From contig NC_079324.1 in NCBI RefSeq assembly GCF_029931775.1, forward strand, positions 64,301,268 through 64,365,267: 64,000 bases of DNA, read 5' to 3'. Positions 45,541 to 56,660 of this stretch are shown here, piece after piece. Numbering within the stretch: the first letter of the stretch is position 1; every line of letters starts with the position of its first letter. A program made the translations under genes and the position numbers. Below the pieces are notes generated by a model that saw nothing but the letters and a program-made list of their open reading frames with translations, made no database searches and had not been told where the DNA came from. The stretch comes from Euleptes europaea. Lineage: Eukaryota > Chordata > Lepidosauria > Squamata > Sphaerodactylidae.

Positions 45541-46457
45541 ATTCCCTGGGCCTTCCTGTTTCTTGAAAGATGTTTTAGGATCAAGAAGGATCTCCTGTGC
45601 TCTGGTCATGGTAAAAGTACAGCAAGATTTGGATGCGAGAGGCATGACCTGACCTCTGATGAGTGGCAAATGGTGCTTGTGGATGCAGTGAAGCTTGTGA
45701 GCCGTCAAACGTGGGAAGATGGCACCACCATGCCTTTTGGCAGGGCCCGGAAGGTAAGGGGCAGGCCTGGCAGGTGAAAGGACGGAGGGCTCCCATTTCC
45801 CCCTTCCTGTGATTCCTGTTGCCCAGAGGGTTAAATGTGGGCACACCCAAAGGTGGATCAGCCCTCAGATTAAGAGGGTGTGGAGGGAGCGGGCAAAAGG
45901 TGAGGGCAGGTTGTCCTTGGGCTGGGGCCGTCTCTTCTGTGGTGTGGGGGTTTCTGTTCTCTTGCAGGACAAGAAAAGGGCTCCTTTGGCACCCCCACTG
46001 TCATTTATCTAAGACTCCAGCCCCTCATGGCCTAGCAGGTCCTCCTTCTGTTGTGCTCCCCCCGCCATTCTCGTAGAGTCCAATGAGAGCAATGAGGGAA
46101 AGGAGGATGGTTGAACTACAGCTTGCTTTATTGGCCAAGAAGTCATAACCGGGTGAGCCAGGATCCAGACAAAACAGCTCTGCGATCCTGTCACACCGAA
46201 GCAGGGCAAATGCAAGAGGTTTTATAGACGTTTGACATTCTAATACAACAACAATACATTTTCTTAACATCCAGTGGTAGCTTGTCATTAGCTCATGCGT
46301 ACGCGCCTTGCTACATTAACGAATGGAGCCTGTCTTATTGAGCAGTTCAGAGTGTTCCCTTGCAGGGTGAAGCGAAAGCATCAAAAAGGAGGAATAGGTG
46401 GGAGGGAGGCTATCGGAGTGATCCCTTACGGGAGGGGAAAGTTTCCAGCCTTTGGAA
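45541..46457. other. Intergenic DNA, no gene seen
   Basis: Unique sequence. No exon or known repeat was recognised. Confidence 0.35.
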
Positions 46458-46472
46458 TGTGTGTGTGTGCAT

Positions 46473-46516
<44 letters not shown>
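46458..46516. repeat. GT microsatellite at the tail of a reversed SINE
   Basis: A GT run of about 59 bp, interrupted once (GCATAC). It directly abuts the BovB-like tail of the minus-strand 5S-type SINE, which ends in an ACAC run, so it is probably an expanded SINE tail. Confidence 0.85.
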
Positions 46517-46519
<3 letters not shown>

Positions 46520-46729
46520 GTGCCTTCAAGTCACAGCCGACTTATGGCGACCCCTTTTTGGGGGGTTTTCATGGCAAGAGACTAACAGAGGTGGTTTGCC
46601 AATGCCTTCCTCTGCACAGCAACCCTGGTGTTCCTTGGTGGTCTCCCATCCAAATACTAACCAGGGCCGACCTTGCTTAGCTTCTGAGATCTGACGAGGT
46701 CAGGCTAGCCTGGGAAATCCAGGTCAGGG
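46517..46729 (-). repeat. 5S-rRNA-derived SINE with BovB-like tail
   Basis: The plus strand reads AAGTGCCTTCAAGTCACAGC, GGTGGTTTGCCAATGCCTTC, GGTGGTCTCCCATCCAAATA and GCTTAGCTTCTGAGATCTGA: tail, shared block and reversed 5S part. A well-preserved, full-length copy. Confidence 0.88.
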
Positions 46730-47391
46730 CACGTGCGTATGTGCTTGGTGCTAAAGGAAAGGGGGGGCACTGGGAAGCGGCTTCTGCGGTTTTGCTTGTA
46801 AGCAGCTTATGCGTGTAGCTTGCGTGTATGTCTGAATGTGATGCAGGTATGATTACTCAGGCACAACACTTCTAGCTAAATGCTGCCAGCTGGTGAACTC
46901 CAGAGGGTGACTTTGGCTTTGTGGGTTAAGACTGGCAAAACTGTACAACGCTGTGCCACCCCAGGAGGAGCCGGGGAGCTGTTGGCAGTGCATGGCCAGG
47001 AGCAGGCTCCATTTTTGCAGGGCTGGGAACCGAGGCCCAGAAGAGGGAGGCAGCCGAGCCAAGCCCTCCTGCCTCCTTGGGAAGGCTGAGTCAGAGATTT
47101 CAGTCCCTTTCTGCCTGCGTGCAACGAGGCCGTGCTCCCGTCTCCATTAAAAATGCATGCGGCCTCTCAAAAGCAAAGGAGAGCATTGGGGAGCAGGCGG
47201 CAGCTGGGATTATTCTGGAAGAAAGAGAACTCAGCTGCCTCCAGGCCCTCCCTTCCCAAAAGAAGGGGAGCATTTTGGGACTACTGGCGTCACTCACAGG
47301 CCTGCCTGCTGACAACTCCCCTGACAACAGGGCAGGTGTCTTGGCTGGGGAGATCCCTCCATCTTCCAGGACTGCAGGCCTGGAGTGTGCC

Positions 47392-47442
<51 letters not shown>

Positions 47443-47670
47443 TGGGGCTCCTCATTGATCAGCCTAGATAGGGGAAAAACAGCAGAGGGAGAGAAGCGCC
47501 CAGGAGATTGTGTGTGTGTGTGTGTGTTTCCCTCCATGCACATATTTTGCTGTGGAGGCCAGGCCTTCCTCCACCTTTCTGTATGATTAGGACAGACCCC
47601 AGTTGTAACAAACAGGCCTGGTCAGTGATGGTCAGCTGTAGACTGATGTCCCCTTCCCGTTGATCTCTAG
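46730..47670. other. Intergenic DNA with GT runs
   Basis: GT microsatellites lie at 47391-47442 and 47507-47527. No gene is recognised. Confidence 0.45.
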
Positions 47671-48013
47671 CAAGGGCCCCCAACCTTTTTGAGCCTGCGG
47701 GCACAATCGGAATTCAGACGTGGCACAATGGGCACAGCAACAAAACGGCTACCATAAAAGGGCTGCTGCAGGAGGCGGAGCCAGCCCCCAAATGGCCACT
47801 ACAGCTTCACTTCAGTAATGCAGTGCAGATTTTGGGGCTGTGGTGGCAGCTCCTGCCAGAGCCACATTTTTTTAAAATCTGCACAGTCAATCAGAAGCCT
47901 TGCTGGGCAAAAGCCCTGCCCAGCCCGGCCCCCTTCCTAAAAAACCTTGGGAGCACCAGGAAAGGCGTCGGCGGGCACCACAGCACCCCCAGGCACCACA
48001 TTGCGGACCCCTG
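47671..48013. mobile_element. hAT (Charlie-like) non-autonomous transposon
   Basis: The left end CAAGGGCCCCCAACCTTTTT and the reversed right end CAGGGGTCCGCAATGTGGTG are Charlie-like. Flanks ATCTCTAG (47663-47670) and ATCTATAG (48014-48021) match at 7 of 8 positions, as a target duplication. It is non-coding and 343 bp long. Confidence 0.78.
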
Positions 48014-48021
48014 ATCTATAG

Positions 48022-50396
48022 ACTTTGCTGTGCCAACTTTGGCTGTTTCTGGGAGCTCTCCAAGGTCCTTCTCCCTGGGCGCACGTCACTTCCTTTGCTG
48101 CCGTTCTCTGCTCCAGGGTGGCTCCCCAAATCTTGCCGAGCTCATCTGAGGCTCCAAGAGCAGAAAAATCATATAGTTTGATTGTTATGTTATTTGGTTT
48201 ATCATCCATCTTTCCCACTGAGACTCAAGGGGATTACGCGAGAAATAAACAAGCACTGCTAAGGGAAAGGCCCAGAAACAGGGCATCGGTCTGAGCTCTG
48301 AGCGGGGGCCCTGCCTTCAGCAGGAGGGGCAAGCAGTGAGAATTTCTGGTGCAGAATCCCTTCCGGCTGTTTCTCCACCCGGGAGGTTCCATGTTGGCAG
48401 AAGTGCTGCCCGGACTGGCCTTCCCTTTCCAAAGCAGCCACCTTTTCCAGAGCTGCCTTAGTGTTTCCTTGGTGTGAAAGGGAGCAGCCTCAGGTATCCA
48501 AGTGCGCAGTGGGCAAGCAAGTGCCAGGCCGTGGCTCCTTCACCAGATATCCCGAGGTTTTGAAGACACACACCTCCCTCCCACACTGCAAACCCCCAAG
48601 CAGCCTGAGACGTACTAAGCAGATCTTGGAACCGAAGCTCCCCTTCCCACCCCAGGAGGAGCCAGCCGCAACCTCCTTGGCTGCTGCCCAGCTAGGGCAC
48701 ATGAAAGGTGCTCTGGGGGAAAGAAGGGAATGAGGCAGAGCCCAAGAGGGACGAGGGCAACGTGTAGAAGAAGCTTAGCGTTTGGATTAGCAAGAGGAGC
48801 AGTTCGCAGGGGCAGCCAGTCCAAGCTGCTTTTGAAAAAAGGGCCCAGAGACATTTCAAAAGAAAAGCTCTTCTTTTCGGACAAGAGAAGGATGAAAATC
48901 CACCCGACTCGCTTCGTGCAAAGTTGTTTATTTAAAATAAAAAGTGCTCCCACTCTGCCCCACCCTGCCCCGACGCCAGATGATCTGTCTTCTCCATCGG
49001 AGGAAAGTTCATTCCCCTTTGGTTTCCATGTTAAAAATGGCTGCTGGCATTCTCCGGGAGAAAGGCGGCCTCTTGGGCCCCATGACCAGCCAGGCCTGAT
49101 GGAGCTCTGCAGTGCAGGCCGGAGGGGCCAGTCCTTCAGCATGTGCAGCTCCAGCCCCTAATCCCCGCCCCATTCCAAGGAGTCTTTCGACCCTGCTGAA
49201 GGGCAGAAGAGGGACAACCCCTGGACGAGGGCAAGCTGCTCTGCTGAGTACAAGGCTGGGGGAAGCCCCTGTTGCTCTGGGCTCCCCTTTTGGGGCTGAC
49301 CTCGCCTGAATGGCCCATTTGTTTCAAAAACATGCAGGGGCTGCAGGCAGGGATGGCTGCTTCAGGGCCACGTATGGAGAGGACTGTCCCTTTAGTTGCC
49401 TCCAAATGTTGCATCTCCAGGGGCCTCTGCCAAGTGACCCTCAAGCCTGAAGCCTGCGCTGGGGCATGCCTGAGGGTGCACATGGTTCCTGTGGGTGCTG
49501 GCTGAGCCCGTTGGGCCTTATGGTCAGCATGGTCCTCCATGCAAGCTGTGCCTACATGTGCAGCACATTGCATGATGCTTGTCAGCTCTCCCAGACCGCC
49601 TTCTCTTGGAGGGACTCCAGGATTCCTGGCACACGATTGGAAAAGCACTCTCCTGTCCGCATTCTAGCCACACAAGGTATTGCATTTGAGTTACTGACAC
49701 AGGAAATTAAAAGACAAGAGGTGTTCTTGTGAGGAAGTAGAGCTGCTCCCTGAGCCGAGGTGAGCAGAGGCCACAGCCCAGAGTCTCTGCCGGCTGCTCC
49801 GTTCAGTTCTAGGGAGTCTGGTGGGCAGACTGAAAAAGCATTCGACAGAGGCTGAAAATGGAGCACACCTCCCCAATGGCCACCCTTGATCTCCCTGCAG
49901 TTTTGTTTGCTTCCAAAATCATGACAACCGAATGCCACTGCGAGATGATCATTTTGGTCACCCAAGCAAAGGGGGCCTGCCCAACAGAGGCTTCTCCATC
50001 CTCGCCACAAAATCCCAAGAGGAGCAGCTGGCGAGAGATCACTGTTTGACTGCCCCAAAGAATTAAAAGTGTTCAGATTCCCTTGAACCAGCTGACTTTG
50101 AGTATCCCCCTCCGAAATGCCTGAACATCACAGGCCTGGTGAGTGATAATCCTGCCCAGAGGTGATGGGATTAGAGAGCATTATCTGAGCTTCTTGCGCT
50201 GCAAGGCGGGAGAGCAGAAGGGGGGGGGGTCACAAGAGCATCCTGGGATGAAAGCCACAGGAAGGGGCTGGCTCCGATGCCAGCCCTTCTCTAAGAATTG
50301 ACACTGCCTTCTCAGAGGTGGCCCCACAATAGCAGACAGAACCCTTTCCCAGTCATGACACCACAGAGGTTTTTAACTGGAGAGGCCAGGGACCGA
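48022..50396. other. Intergenic DNA, no gene seen
   Basis: TTATTTAAAATAAAAAG near 48928 contains polyadenylation-like hexamers on both strands, but no exon can be tied to them. Minus frames of 170-175 codons (48615-49142, 49136-49648) have no known domain. Confidence 0.35.
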
Positions 50397-50545
50397 GAAG
50401 CAGTGTGGTGTGGCGGCTCGAGCCGGATTCATATCCTTATTCAGTTTTGAAGCTCTCCCAGTAACCATGAGCCAATCACTTTCTCTCAACCTTATCTACC
50501 TCACAGGGTGGTTGTGAGGAAAAATCGAGACTGTCATCTGCCCTC
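50397..50545 (+). repeat. tRNA-headed SINE, old copy (group of 2106)
   Basis: GCAGTGTGGTGTGGCGGCTC begins a diverged head, and TCTACCTCACAGGGTGGTTG gives the body. Confidence 0.55.
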
Positions 50546-50855
50546 CCCTGTCTACAATATGGGGATAATACTTGGTTACCAGTTGCCCCGGATTCTGACT
50601 ATAGAACTGTCCAGCTTGCAAAGCTCAGATGCAATCCGACTTGATTAGATCTGAAACATTTGCTCTGGAAGCTCTTCTCCAGCTCAGGCAGTGGTACAAG
50701 CTCCGGCAGAGATGACTTCCCCACAGCCAGCGGCTTGTAGGGCCACCAGGCACCCCCTCTTTACTCTTTGGCCCTCCCCCTTCTCGTGGCTTGTGGTGAG
50801 ATGTTGGGTTCAGACCCAAGAGCCCTTTATCTGGTGAGTAAACAGGAAGTCGCCC

Positions 50856-51005
50856 TGACCTGGATGTCCTAGGCAAGCCTGATCTCGTCTGGTCTCAGAA
50901 GCTAAGCAGAGTCAGCCCTGGTTAGTATTTGGATGGGAGACCACCAAGGAAGTCCAGGGTTGCTATGCAGAGGCAGGCAACGGCCAACCACCTCTGTATG
51001 CCTTT
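50856..51005 (+). repeat. 5S-rRNA-derived SINE, copy 1 of 3
   Basis: CCTGATCTCGTCTGGTCTCA, GAAGCTAAGCAGAGTCAGCC and GGATGGGAGACCACC follow vertebrate 5S rRNA closely. The copy stops within the shared block and the next begins at once. Confidence 0.85.
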
Positions 51006-51190
51006 TGCCCTGACCTGGATGGCCCAGACCTGCCCCACCTCATTAGATTTTGGAAGCTAAGCAGGGCTGGACCTGGTTAGTATTTAGATGGGAGACCACC
51101 AGAAGTCCAGGGCCGCTATGCAGAGGCAGGCAATGGCAAACCACTTCTTTTAGTCTCTTGCCTTGAAAATCCTACTGGGTTTTCTAGCTC
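51006..51190 (+). repeat. 5S-rRNA-derived SINE, copy 2 of 3
   Basis: TGCCCTGACCTGGATGGCCC, GGAAGCTAAGCAGGGCTGGA and GATGGGAGACCACCAG, then the shared block. The BovB-like tail is replaced by unrelated sequence after AAAATCCTACTGGG. Confidence 0.82.
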
Positions 51191-51270
51191 CTTCATGGCT
51201 GCCCTTCCCAGTCTCAGTCTCCTTCTGATTTCTTGGCTGCAGACTTTGTTACAGACTAATAATTACATTC

Positions 51271-51479
51271 GCCCTGACCTGGATCTCGCCAGATCTCAGA
51301 AGCTAAGCAGGGTCAGCCCTAGTTAGTATTTGGATGGGAGACCACCAAGGAATACCAGGGTTTCTGGGCAGAGGAAGGCACTGGCAAACCACCTCTGTTA
51401 GTCTCTTGCCATGAAAACCCCCAAAAGGGGTTGCCATGGGTCGGCTGCGACTTGACGGCACTTTACACACACACACACA
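51271..51479 (+). repeat. 5S-rRNA-derived SINE, copy 3 of 3, full tail
   Basis: GCCCTGACCTGGATCTCGCC, GAAGCTAAGCAGGGTCAGCC, GGATGGGAGACCACCAAGG, the shared block, and the complete BovB-like tail GGTCGGCTGCGACTTGACGG with the ACACAC end. Confidence 0.88.
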
Positions 51480-53406
51480 GGAAGTCAGCTCTTTCAGTCT
51501 GTTCCTTGCAAATACGTTTTGTGGTCAGACCCAAAACTCTCTCCTATGCAGGTGGGGGTTGAATTCCACACGGCTCCCTCCTCTGGCTGCTGGACAGAGG
51601 TACAATTCTGGGAGGGAGGGAGCCTGAAAAGGTGCGCATGGCAGTGTGCGGCAGACCACGATGTTGGCTGAGACCTCTCAGAATCCAGGTGATGAGCAGA
51701 TCCCGACCGGCGTGCAGGCGTCTGCAGAGACGACAGATGTCGAGGACTCTGAGATTCGCAGCGAGGCTCCAAGGCCAGGGATTATTGCTATCCCTGCTGT
51801 TAATAATAGATAACCGTGTTCCTTTCGGTCTCTTGGCCCCCCCTGCATGGCATAGCGGACTCATCCTGACCACCACAATGGCCACCCTCAGCCAACAAGA
51901 CGAGGAATCTCTGGTCTCACAGGAAGCCGGCTTGAGGGTTCAGACTGCAGCAGCAGGCAGGGGCTCTGCCCTGGGAGCCCCACTGTTCAGAAGGGAGGGG
52001 TGTGTGTCAGTGACAAGGTTTGTGCCTCCCTCCATACACCTTCTGGTCGGGCCCTTTTATGTAAAGGCAGCTGGGCTGGATGAGGCCTGCGGCCTCTCAC
52101 ATTCAGCGGCCAACCAGAGGTTTTCGGCAAGGCACAGAGGCCAAGGCCTTCTCACCAGAACTGGCATTCACAGGAATACTGCCTCTGAACATGGAGGCTC
52201 CATTTAGTGTTCTGGGTTGATAGCCTCTGATGGATGAACTTGTCAAATGTTCTTTTAAAGCCAGCGAAACCTTTCTTTTCAGGCGCCAAGTGGCTCTTGG
52301 TTGTGTGTTTTGATTGAGTGTGTGTAGGAGGCTTTGAAATAAAAGATTTTGTTCTTCCCTCCTGGATGCTGGTTGTAGGAATAGACTTCTCTGGATTGCT
52401 GTTGTTTTTATTGGGGATTGTTTAGTGGATGGTCATAATGGTAAATGGGATGCGGAGGCTGTCTTAGAAATCTTCAGCTGAGCCATAGAGGGGATGTGTG
52501 TGTGTTAAGTGCCGTCAAGACGCTTCCGACTCATAGCGACCCTAAAGGGGATACAGGTGTTGAAATGAAAACATTGACAGTCACTGGTAATGTGTGCAGA
52601 TCTGGTTAGGGTCAGTAAATGGTGCTGGGGGGGGGCTGTTGCAGGAAGTGAGAAGAGCCACCGTCATTCTCGCCAGCGGGCACAGGCGGTTCTTTTTTCA
52701 GCAAGGGCAGGAAATCCTCTGGGCCATCCGGGCCCTGCTCCAGCGCTCCCAGCCTGTGCCACCCCCAGAGCGTCATTTGGGGCACCCCGTATGCCTTCCC
52801 TGATCATGGCATTACTGCAGTGACATGTCCTTAATTCACCTGGAATTAAGTTAATGGGATAACATCTCCCTGTTACGATGCTTGTCTTGATTCTGTGCCA
52901 GAAGGGTTTGCACCCTTATTTTGGTTTTTTTGGTCTTGTGGATGAGGGAAAGAAATGTTTCTTGGCTGGCTCTGTAATTACCGGGGGGGGGGGGGGGCGA
53001 AGGCAAATCCTTTGGGCGCCGGCTTGCTCCAAATTCAATTTCTTCTTTGTTTATGTTTTCTTTGGCTGAGGGAGGCCCCGCTTCCTTCACTGGTGCAACT
53101 GCAAAAGAATGGTAAGAAGGAAGAGCGACGTTCCAGAAGCCCTGCTCTTTGTTGGGGTGTCTGAACGGGGTCAGCCCTTGTGCTCTGGTCCCTGCCTAGC
53201 TAGAGCAGCCCCCCCGCTGCCATTTAGGGAGGGCGAACAGGCTACTTGGTGGAGGGGAGGGGGTCCCGAGGCTGTTCCCGAGGCTCACTCCTGACTCGAT
53301 TGAAATTCATCCTCAATTGGACATCCATGAATAGAAGACGGGCCCCCTGGATCAGACTCCAGATTGCCCCAATCCAGTATCCTGTTTCCAAGAGGGGGCA
53401 GGAGGG
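51480..53406. other. Intergenic DNA with short repeat pieces and a homeodomain-like palindrome
   Basis: A LINE-tail piece GCCTCTGAACATGGAGGCTC lies at about 52060-52206 and a BovB-like tail scrap at 52506-52550. The inverted repeat TTAATTC-ACCTG-GAATTAA is at 52831-52849. A G-run lies near 52983. No gene is recognised. Confidence 0.45.
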
Positions 53407-53597
53407 TGGCCAGCTCTGGGTTGGGAGATTTTGGGGTGGAGCCTGAGGAGGGAGGGGTCTGGACCTCAGCCGGATAGAATTTCATAGAGTTCACCCTCCA
53501 AAGCAGCTGTTTCCTCCAGGGGAACTGATCTCTGTTGTCTGGAGACCAGTTGCAATTCCAGGAGATTCCAGGCTCCACCTGGAGGTTGGCAACCCTA
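53407..53597. mobile_element. hAT-like MITE, left end decayed
   Basis: GGTTGGGAGATTTTGGGG, TTTCCTCCAGGGGAACTGAT and the right end GGAGGTTGGCAACCCTA define the copy. Confidence 0.75.
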
Positions 53598-54671
53598 GGG
53601 GACAGACCCCTCCCAAAAGCTCCCACCCCACTGTGTTTACCCCAGCAGCACATTTCAGAGTGTCTGTTTATTTTTGTGCTTTGCAATAACTCATTTGAAA
53701 GAGTTTCCAGTCAGAAAACAAAAAGAGCCCTTTGTTTTTGCATCTTAAATGTGACTGGGAAGGGGGGGGTATAAAAAAGGGAGCCACTGCTGCACCCGTC
53801 ACCTGCCCAGCTCCCACGCCGCAAATTCCCGAGAATGCATGCCAATCCTTCATGCTTATCCAGGAGGAGGGGTCACCCCTGTGAAGCAAGGCATTTGTGC
53901 TCCCCCCCCCCCCCAGGAAGGATTTCTAGAGGGAGAGGGCTGGCTGTTAAGAGGGTGGAGCAGCTAGGCTCGAATCTGCACAAAGACAACCCTCCCCACC
54001 TGCCTCTGTGCTCTCTCGGGGTTTCCTTCTTGCCTTCATTCTGGTGATGCTCCCAAAAAGGAGTTTTCTTAGCCAGCTGCTTGTCAGCTGTACAGCCCGG
54101 GGGTGGGGGGCATGGGGCAGTGCTGCTCCCTCGGTGCTGGGAGGCATTCCGCTGGACCGTTGGTGCTGTGTGGCATGCCAGGATGTTGCGGGCTCAGCAC
54201 TTCCCAGCACAATGCTCTGCAGGAAATAAATAAACCAGGTCCCCGTCCCCCCCCCCCACACACACACACCTGTCTTTAAAAAGAATGTATTTTCCATTAT
54301 CATCTAGGAGACACAGAGAGAAGTCTGGCCGGGCCGATCCGAGGGACGGTTGTGACCCTTGTTGCCCAGAGGGGAGAGAACACTCAATGTGGTGAGACAT
54401 AAGGAGACACTCGAAGCTCCGCCCACCTCACCTTGCAGGTGGATTCATCAACATTCTGTCTGTCTTTTAAAAAAAGTAATTAGACATGGACACACATTTC
54501 TATTTATTTTCTAATAAACAGTCCCAGCAAGTGTCCTACCAAAACAGGGGTGAGTCCACTCCGGCTCCCAACTTGGCCTGGGTTCCTGCCAGCTTCATAT
54601 ACTTGCCACCTCGGTTAGGACCGTCTCAGTCTACTCTAGCCAGGTAAGCTTAAGCTCCCTGATAGGGAAGT
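53598..54671. other. Intergenic DNA with an orphan TATA-type promoter-like block
   Basis: TATAAAA at 53770-53776 follows repeat-free sequence with CTTTGTT (53730-53736, SOX-like). No open exon or gene can be tied to it. A CA run lies near 54258 and a C-run near 53902. Confidence 0.3.
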
Positions 54672-54862
54672 GAGGGGCCGTGGCTCAGTGGCAGAGCCTC
54701 TGCTGGGCATGCAGAAGGTCCCCGGTTCAATACCCGGCATCTCCAGTTAAAAGGATCAGGTAATAGGTAATAAGAAAGACCCTGGAAAGCCTCTGCCAGT
54801 CTGAGTAGACAATACTGACCTTGATGGACCAAGGGTTTGATTTAGTGTAAGGTAATTTCATA
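54672..54862 (+). repeat. Alanine-tRNA-like SINE, first of a pair
   Basis: GTGGCTCAGTGGCAGAGCCT and GGTTCAATACCC boxes; the body contains GAGTAGACAATACTGAC; the tail is shortened. Confidence 0.85.
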
Positions 54863-54867
54863 AACAG

Positions 54868-55057
54868 GGAGGGGCTGTGGCTCAGTGGTAGAGCCTCTGC
54901 TTGGCATGCAGAAGGTCCCAGGTTCAATCCTGGGCATCTCCAGTTAAAAAGACCAGGCAGTAGGGGGTGGGACAGACCTCTGCCTGAGGCCCTGGAGAGC
55001 AGCTGCCGGTCTGAGGGGCCAGTGGTCTGATTCGGTATCAGGCAGCTTCATGTGAAT
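54868..55057 (+). repeat. Alanine-tRNA-like SINE, second of a pair
   Basis: GTGGCTCAGTGGTAGAGCCT and GGTTCAATCCTG boxes. The copy has a body deletion and ends CAGGCAGCTTCATGTG. Same orientation as the copy just before it. Confidence 0.85.
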
Positions 55058-55639
55058 CCGCAGTCTGAACTTTGAAACATCAGCACATGGCCAAAAGCAC
55101 CTGCTGCTGGCTCTTAGAAGCCACCTGGTTGGGCCTTGCTGCCACACCTGGACACAATTCTGCCCCCAAAGACAACTGTCAAATGGTAACAGCTGTGGGA
55201 GACTTTCCTCTCCCCCCCACTCACAATGCCCATGGTTAAAGAGTGGGGGGAGCACAGAACTGGCTGCAGAGTTGACCGCTGCTTCCTCCTGGCGGGTGCA
55301 TTTATGGGGAACCAGTGAGAGTCCCCCAGGCCAAGGGAGGGGGATGCCCTCACCAGCCCTGATGGAAAACAAAAGGCAGCTTCTCAATGGCCTCAATGGC
55401 AATGGGTGTGTGTGTGTGTGGGGGGGTCTTTTGTTGTTGCTGTTGGAAAGAATATTTGGGGAACGATGCAAACTCCACATGTTTTACTGTTACCTGACAC
55501 TGAACTTTTATGACAGAGTAGCTGGTAAATCCAATTGCAGCCCCCCCCCCGCTGTACCCCCACCCCCAACTTGGAAATCGTGTGTGCCAAAGGCTTCGAA
55601 TCGAGAGCCTAGGTGTGGCCTGCAAACCAACCCCCCCCC

Positions 55640-56660
55640 CACCCCCTGCCGGTCAGCAGCCTGCGCTTTAACCGGGCGCTTTCTCCCGCTGGCTTCCCCA
55701 CCTGAGGCTCCCAGATCAGCTAGCAGTCTCTCCCCCTCGGGGGGGGGGCCGGGGGGCAGAAGAGGCGCTCGGTCCTGGAGGGGGGCGAAGACGATGGGGC
55801 GGGGCGGGGCCCAGCTGTCCCCCCTCCCCGCCCCCCGGGCCGTTCCGCCTCCCGTTCCGTGCCGTTCCGTCCGTTCCGCTCCGCCGCGGCTCCTGGCTGC
55901 TGCGCGTCGGAGGCGGGCGCGGGGCGGGCGAGGAGCGCAGAGGCGCCGGCCGGCCGGCCAGCCCGCCCCCCCCGGCCCCCCCCGGCGGGGTCCCGGCCGT
56001 TACCTGCGCGCGGGGGCCCTCCTGCGCCATCCTGCCCCCCCCCCCCGCGGCCGGCCGCTCTGCAGCCCCCGTTACCTGCGCGCCGCTGACGCTCGAGGGA
56101 GGCAGGGAGGGAGGGGGCTGCGGCGGGGGGGGGGCAGCCATGGGGCGCCTCTAGGGCGGCGGCCTGCCCGGGGCCGCGGGGGGGGTCCCCTCATCCTCCC
56201 GGGCCGGGGGGATGGCCCCCCGGGACTAGCAGCCCGCCGGGCTCTCCAGCAGCCAGGACCGGGGGGGGGGCGCGTTAAAGGCCAGCCTCGGGGGGGGGGT
56301 TCTACACTGGGGGGCGCTGAGATGGGCTGAGGCGGGCCCCCCCTCTAGGGCATCCTTCCACGGAGGGCGGCTAGAGGCTGCCGGGGGCGTCGAGGAGGTC
56401 CGCGCTCAGGTGCCTGGGGGAGGGGGGGTCCCTGCCGCCCCTGCCCCCTTGGTGCGAGTCCGGGGGGGGGGCGGGCGGGCCCCCGCGGGGTCAAGATGGC
56501 CGACCTGGAGGCGGTTCTGGCCGACGTGAGTTACCTGATGGCCATGGAGAAGAGCAAGAGCTCACCTGCCGCCCGCGCCAGCAAGAAGATCGTCCTGCCC
56601 GAGCCCAGGTGAGCGGAGAGGCGGGGAGGGGGCCTGGCGCGGCTCCCCAGCTCCAGGCGG
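55640..56660 (+). promoter_or_regulatory. GRK3: GRK3 CpG-island promoter
   Basis: This is the most CpG-dense and GC-rich kilobase of the window, spanning the first exon of GRK3. GC boxes GGGGCGGGGCGGGG lie at about 55796-55809, with several CCGTTCCG units near 55840-55880 and many long G-runs. No TATA box is seen, which fits dispersed initiation. The transcription start cannot be placed from sequence. Confidence 0.85.
56496..56608 (+). CDS. GRK3: G-protein-coupled receptor kinase 3, exon 1
   Basis: The ATG at 56496 begins [20 protein letters not shown], the invariant N-terminus of the GRK2/GRK3 kinases. This amphipathic helix docks on the activated receptor and kinase domain. Then come [15 protein letters not shown] and a split codon AG| at donor GTGAGC. 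The IVLPEP phrase resembles GRK3 (GRK2 has ILLPEP), and the gene order CRYBB2-GRK3 matches human 22q. The remaining exons (RGS-homology, kinase and PH domains) lie beyond the window. The kinase phosphorylates agonist-bound receptors at the plasma membrane and is recruited there by G-beta-gamma. Confidence 0.93.

Noticed and set aside
48880-49650. Minus-strand gene ending at the AATAAA-like motif near 48928
   Set aside because: The frames lack homology and splice sites. AT-rich hexamers on both strands are expected by chance.
55272-56330. Open frame of 352 codons over the GRK3 CpG island
   Set aside because: A Pro/Arg/Gly-rich product of GC-rich sequence. It ends before the true GRK3 start and has no homology I know.
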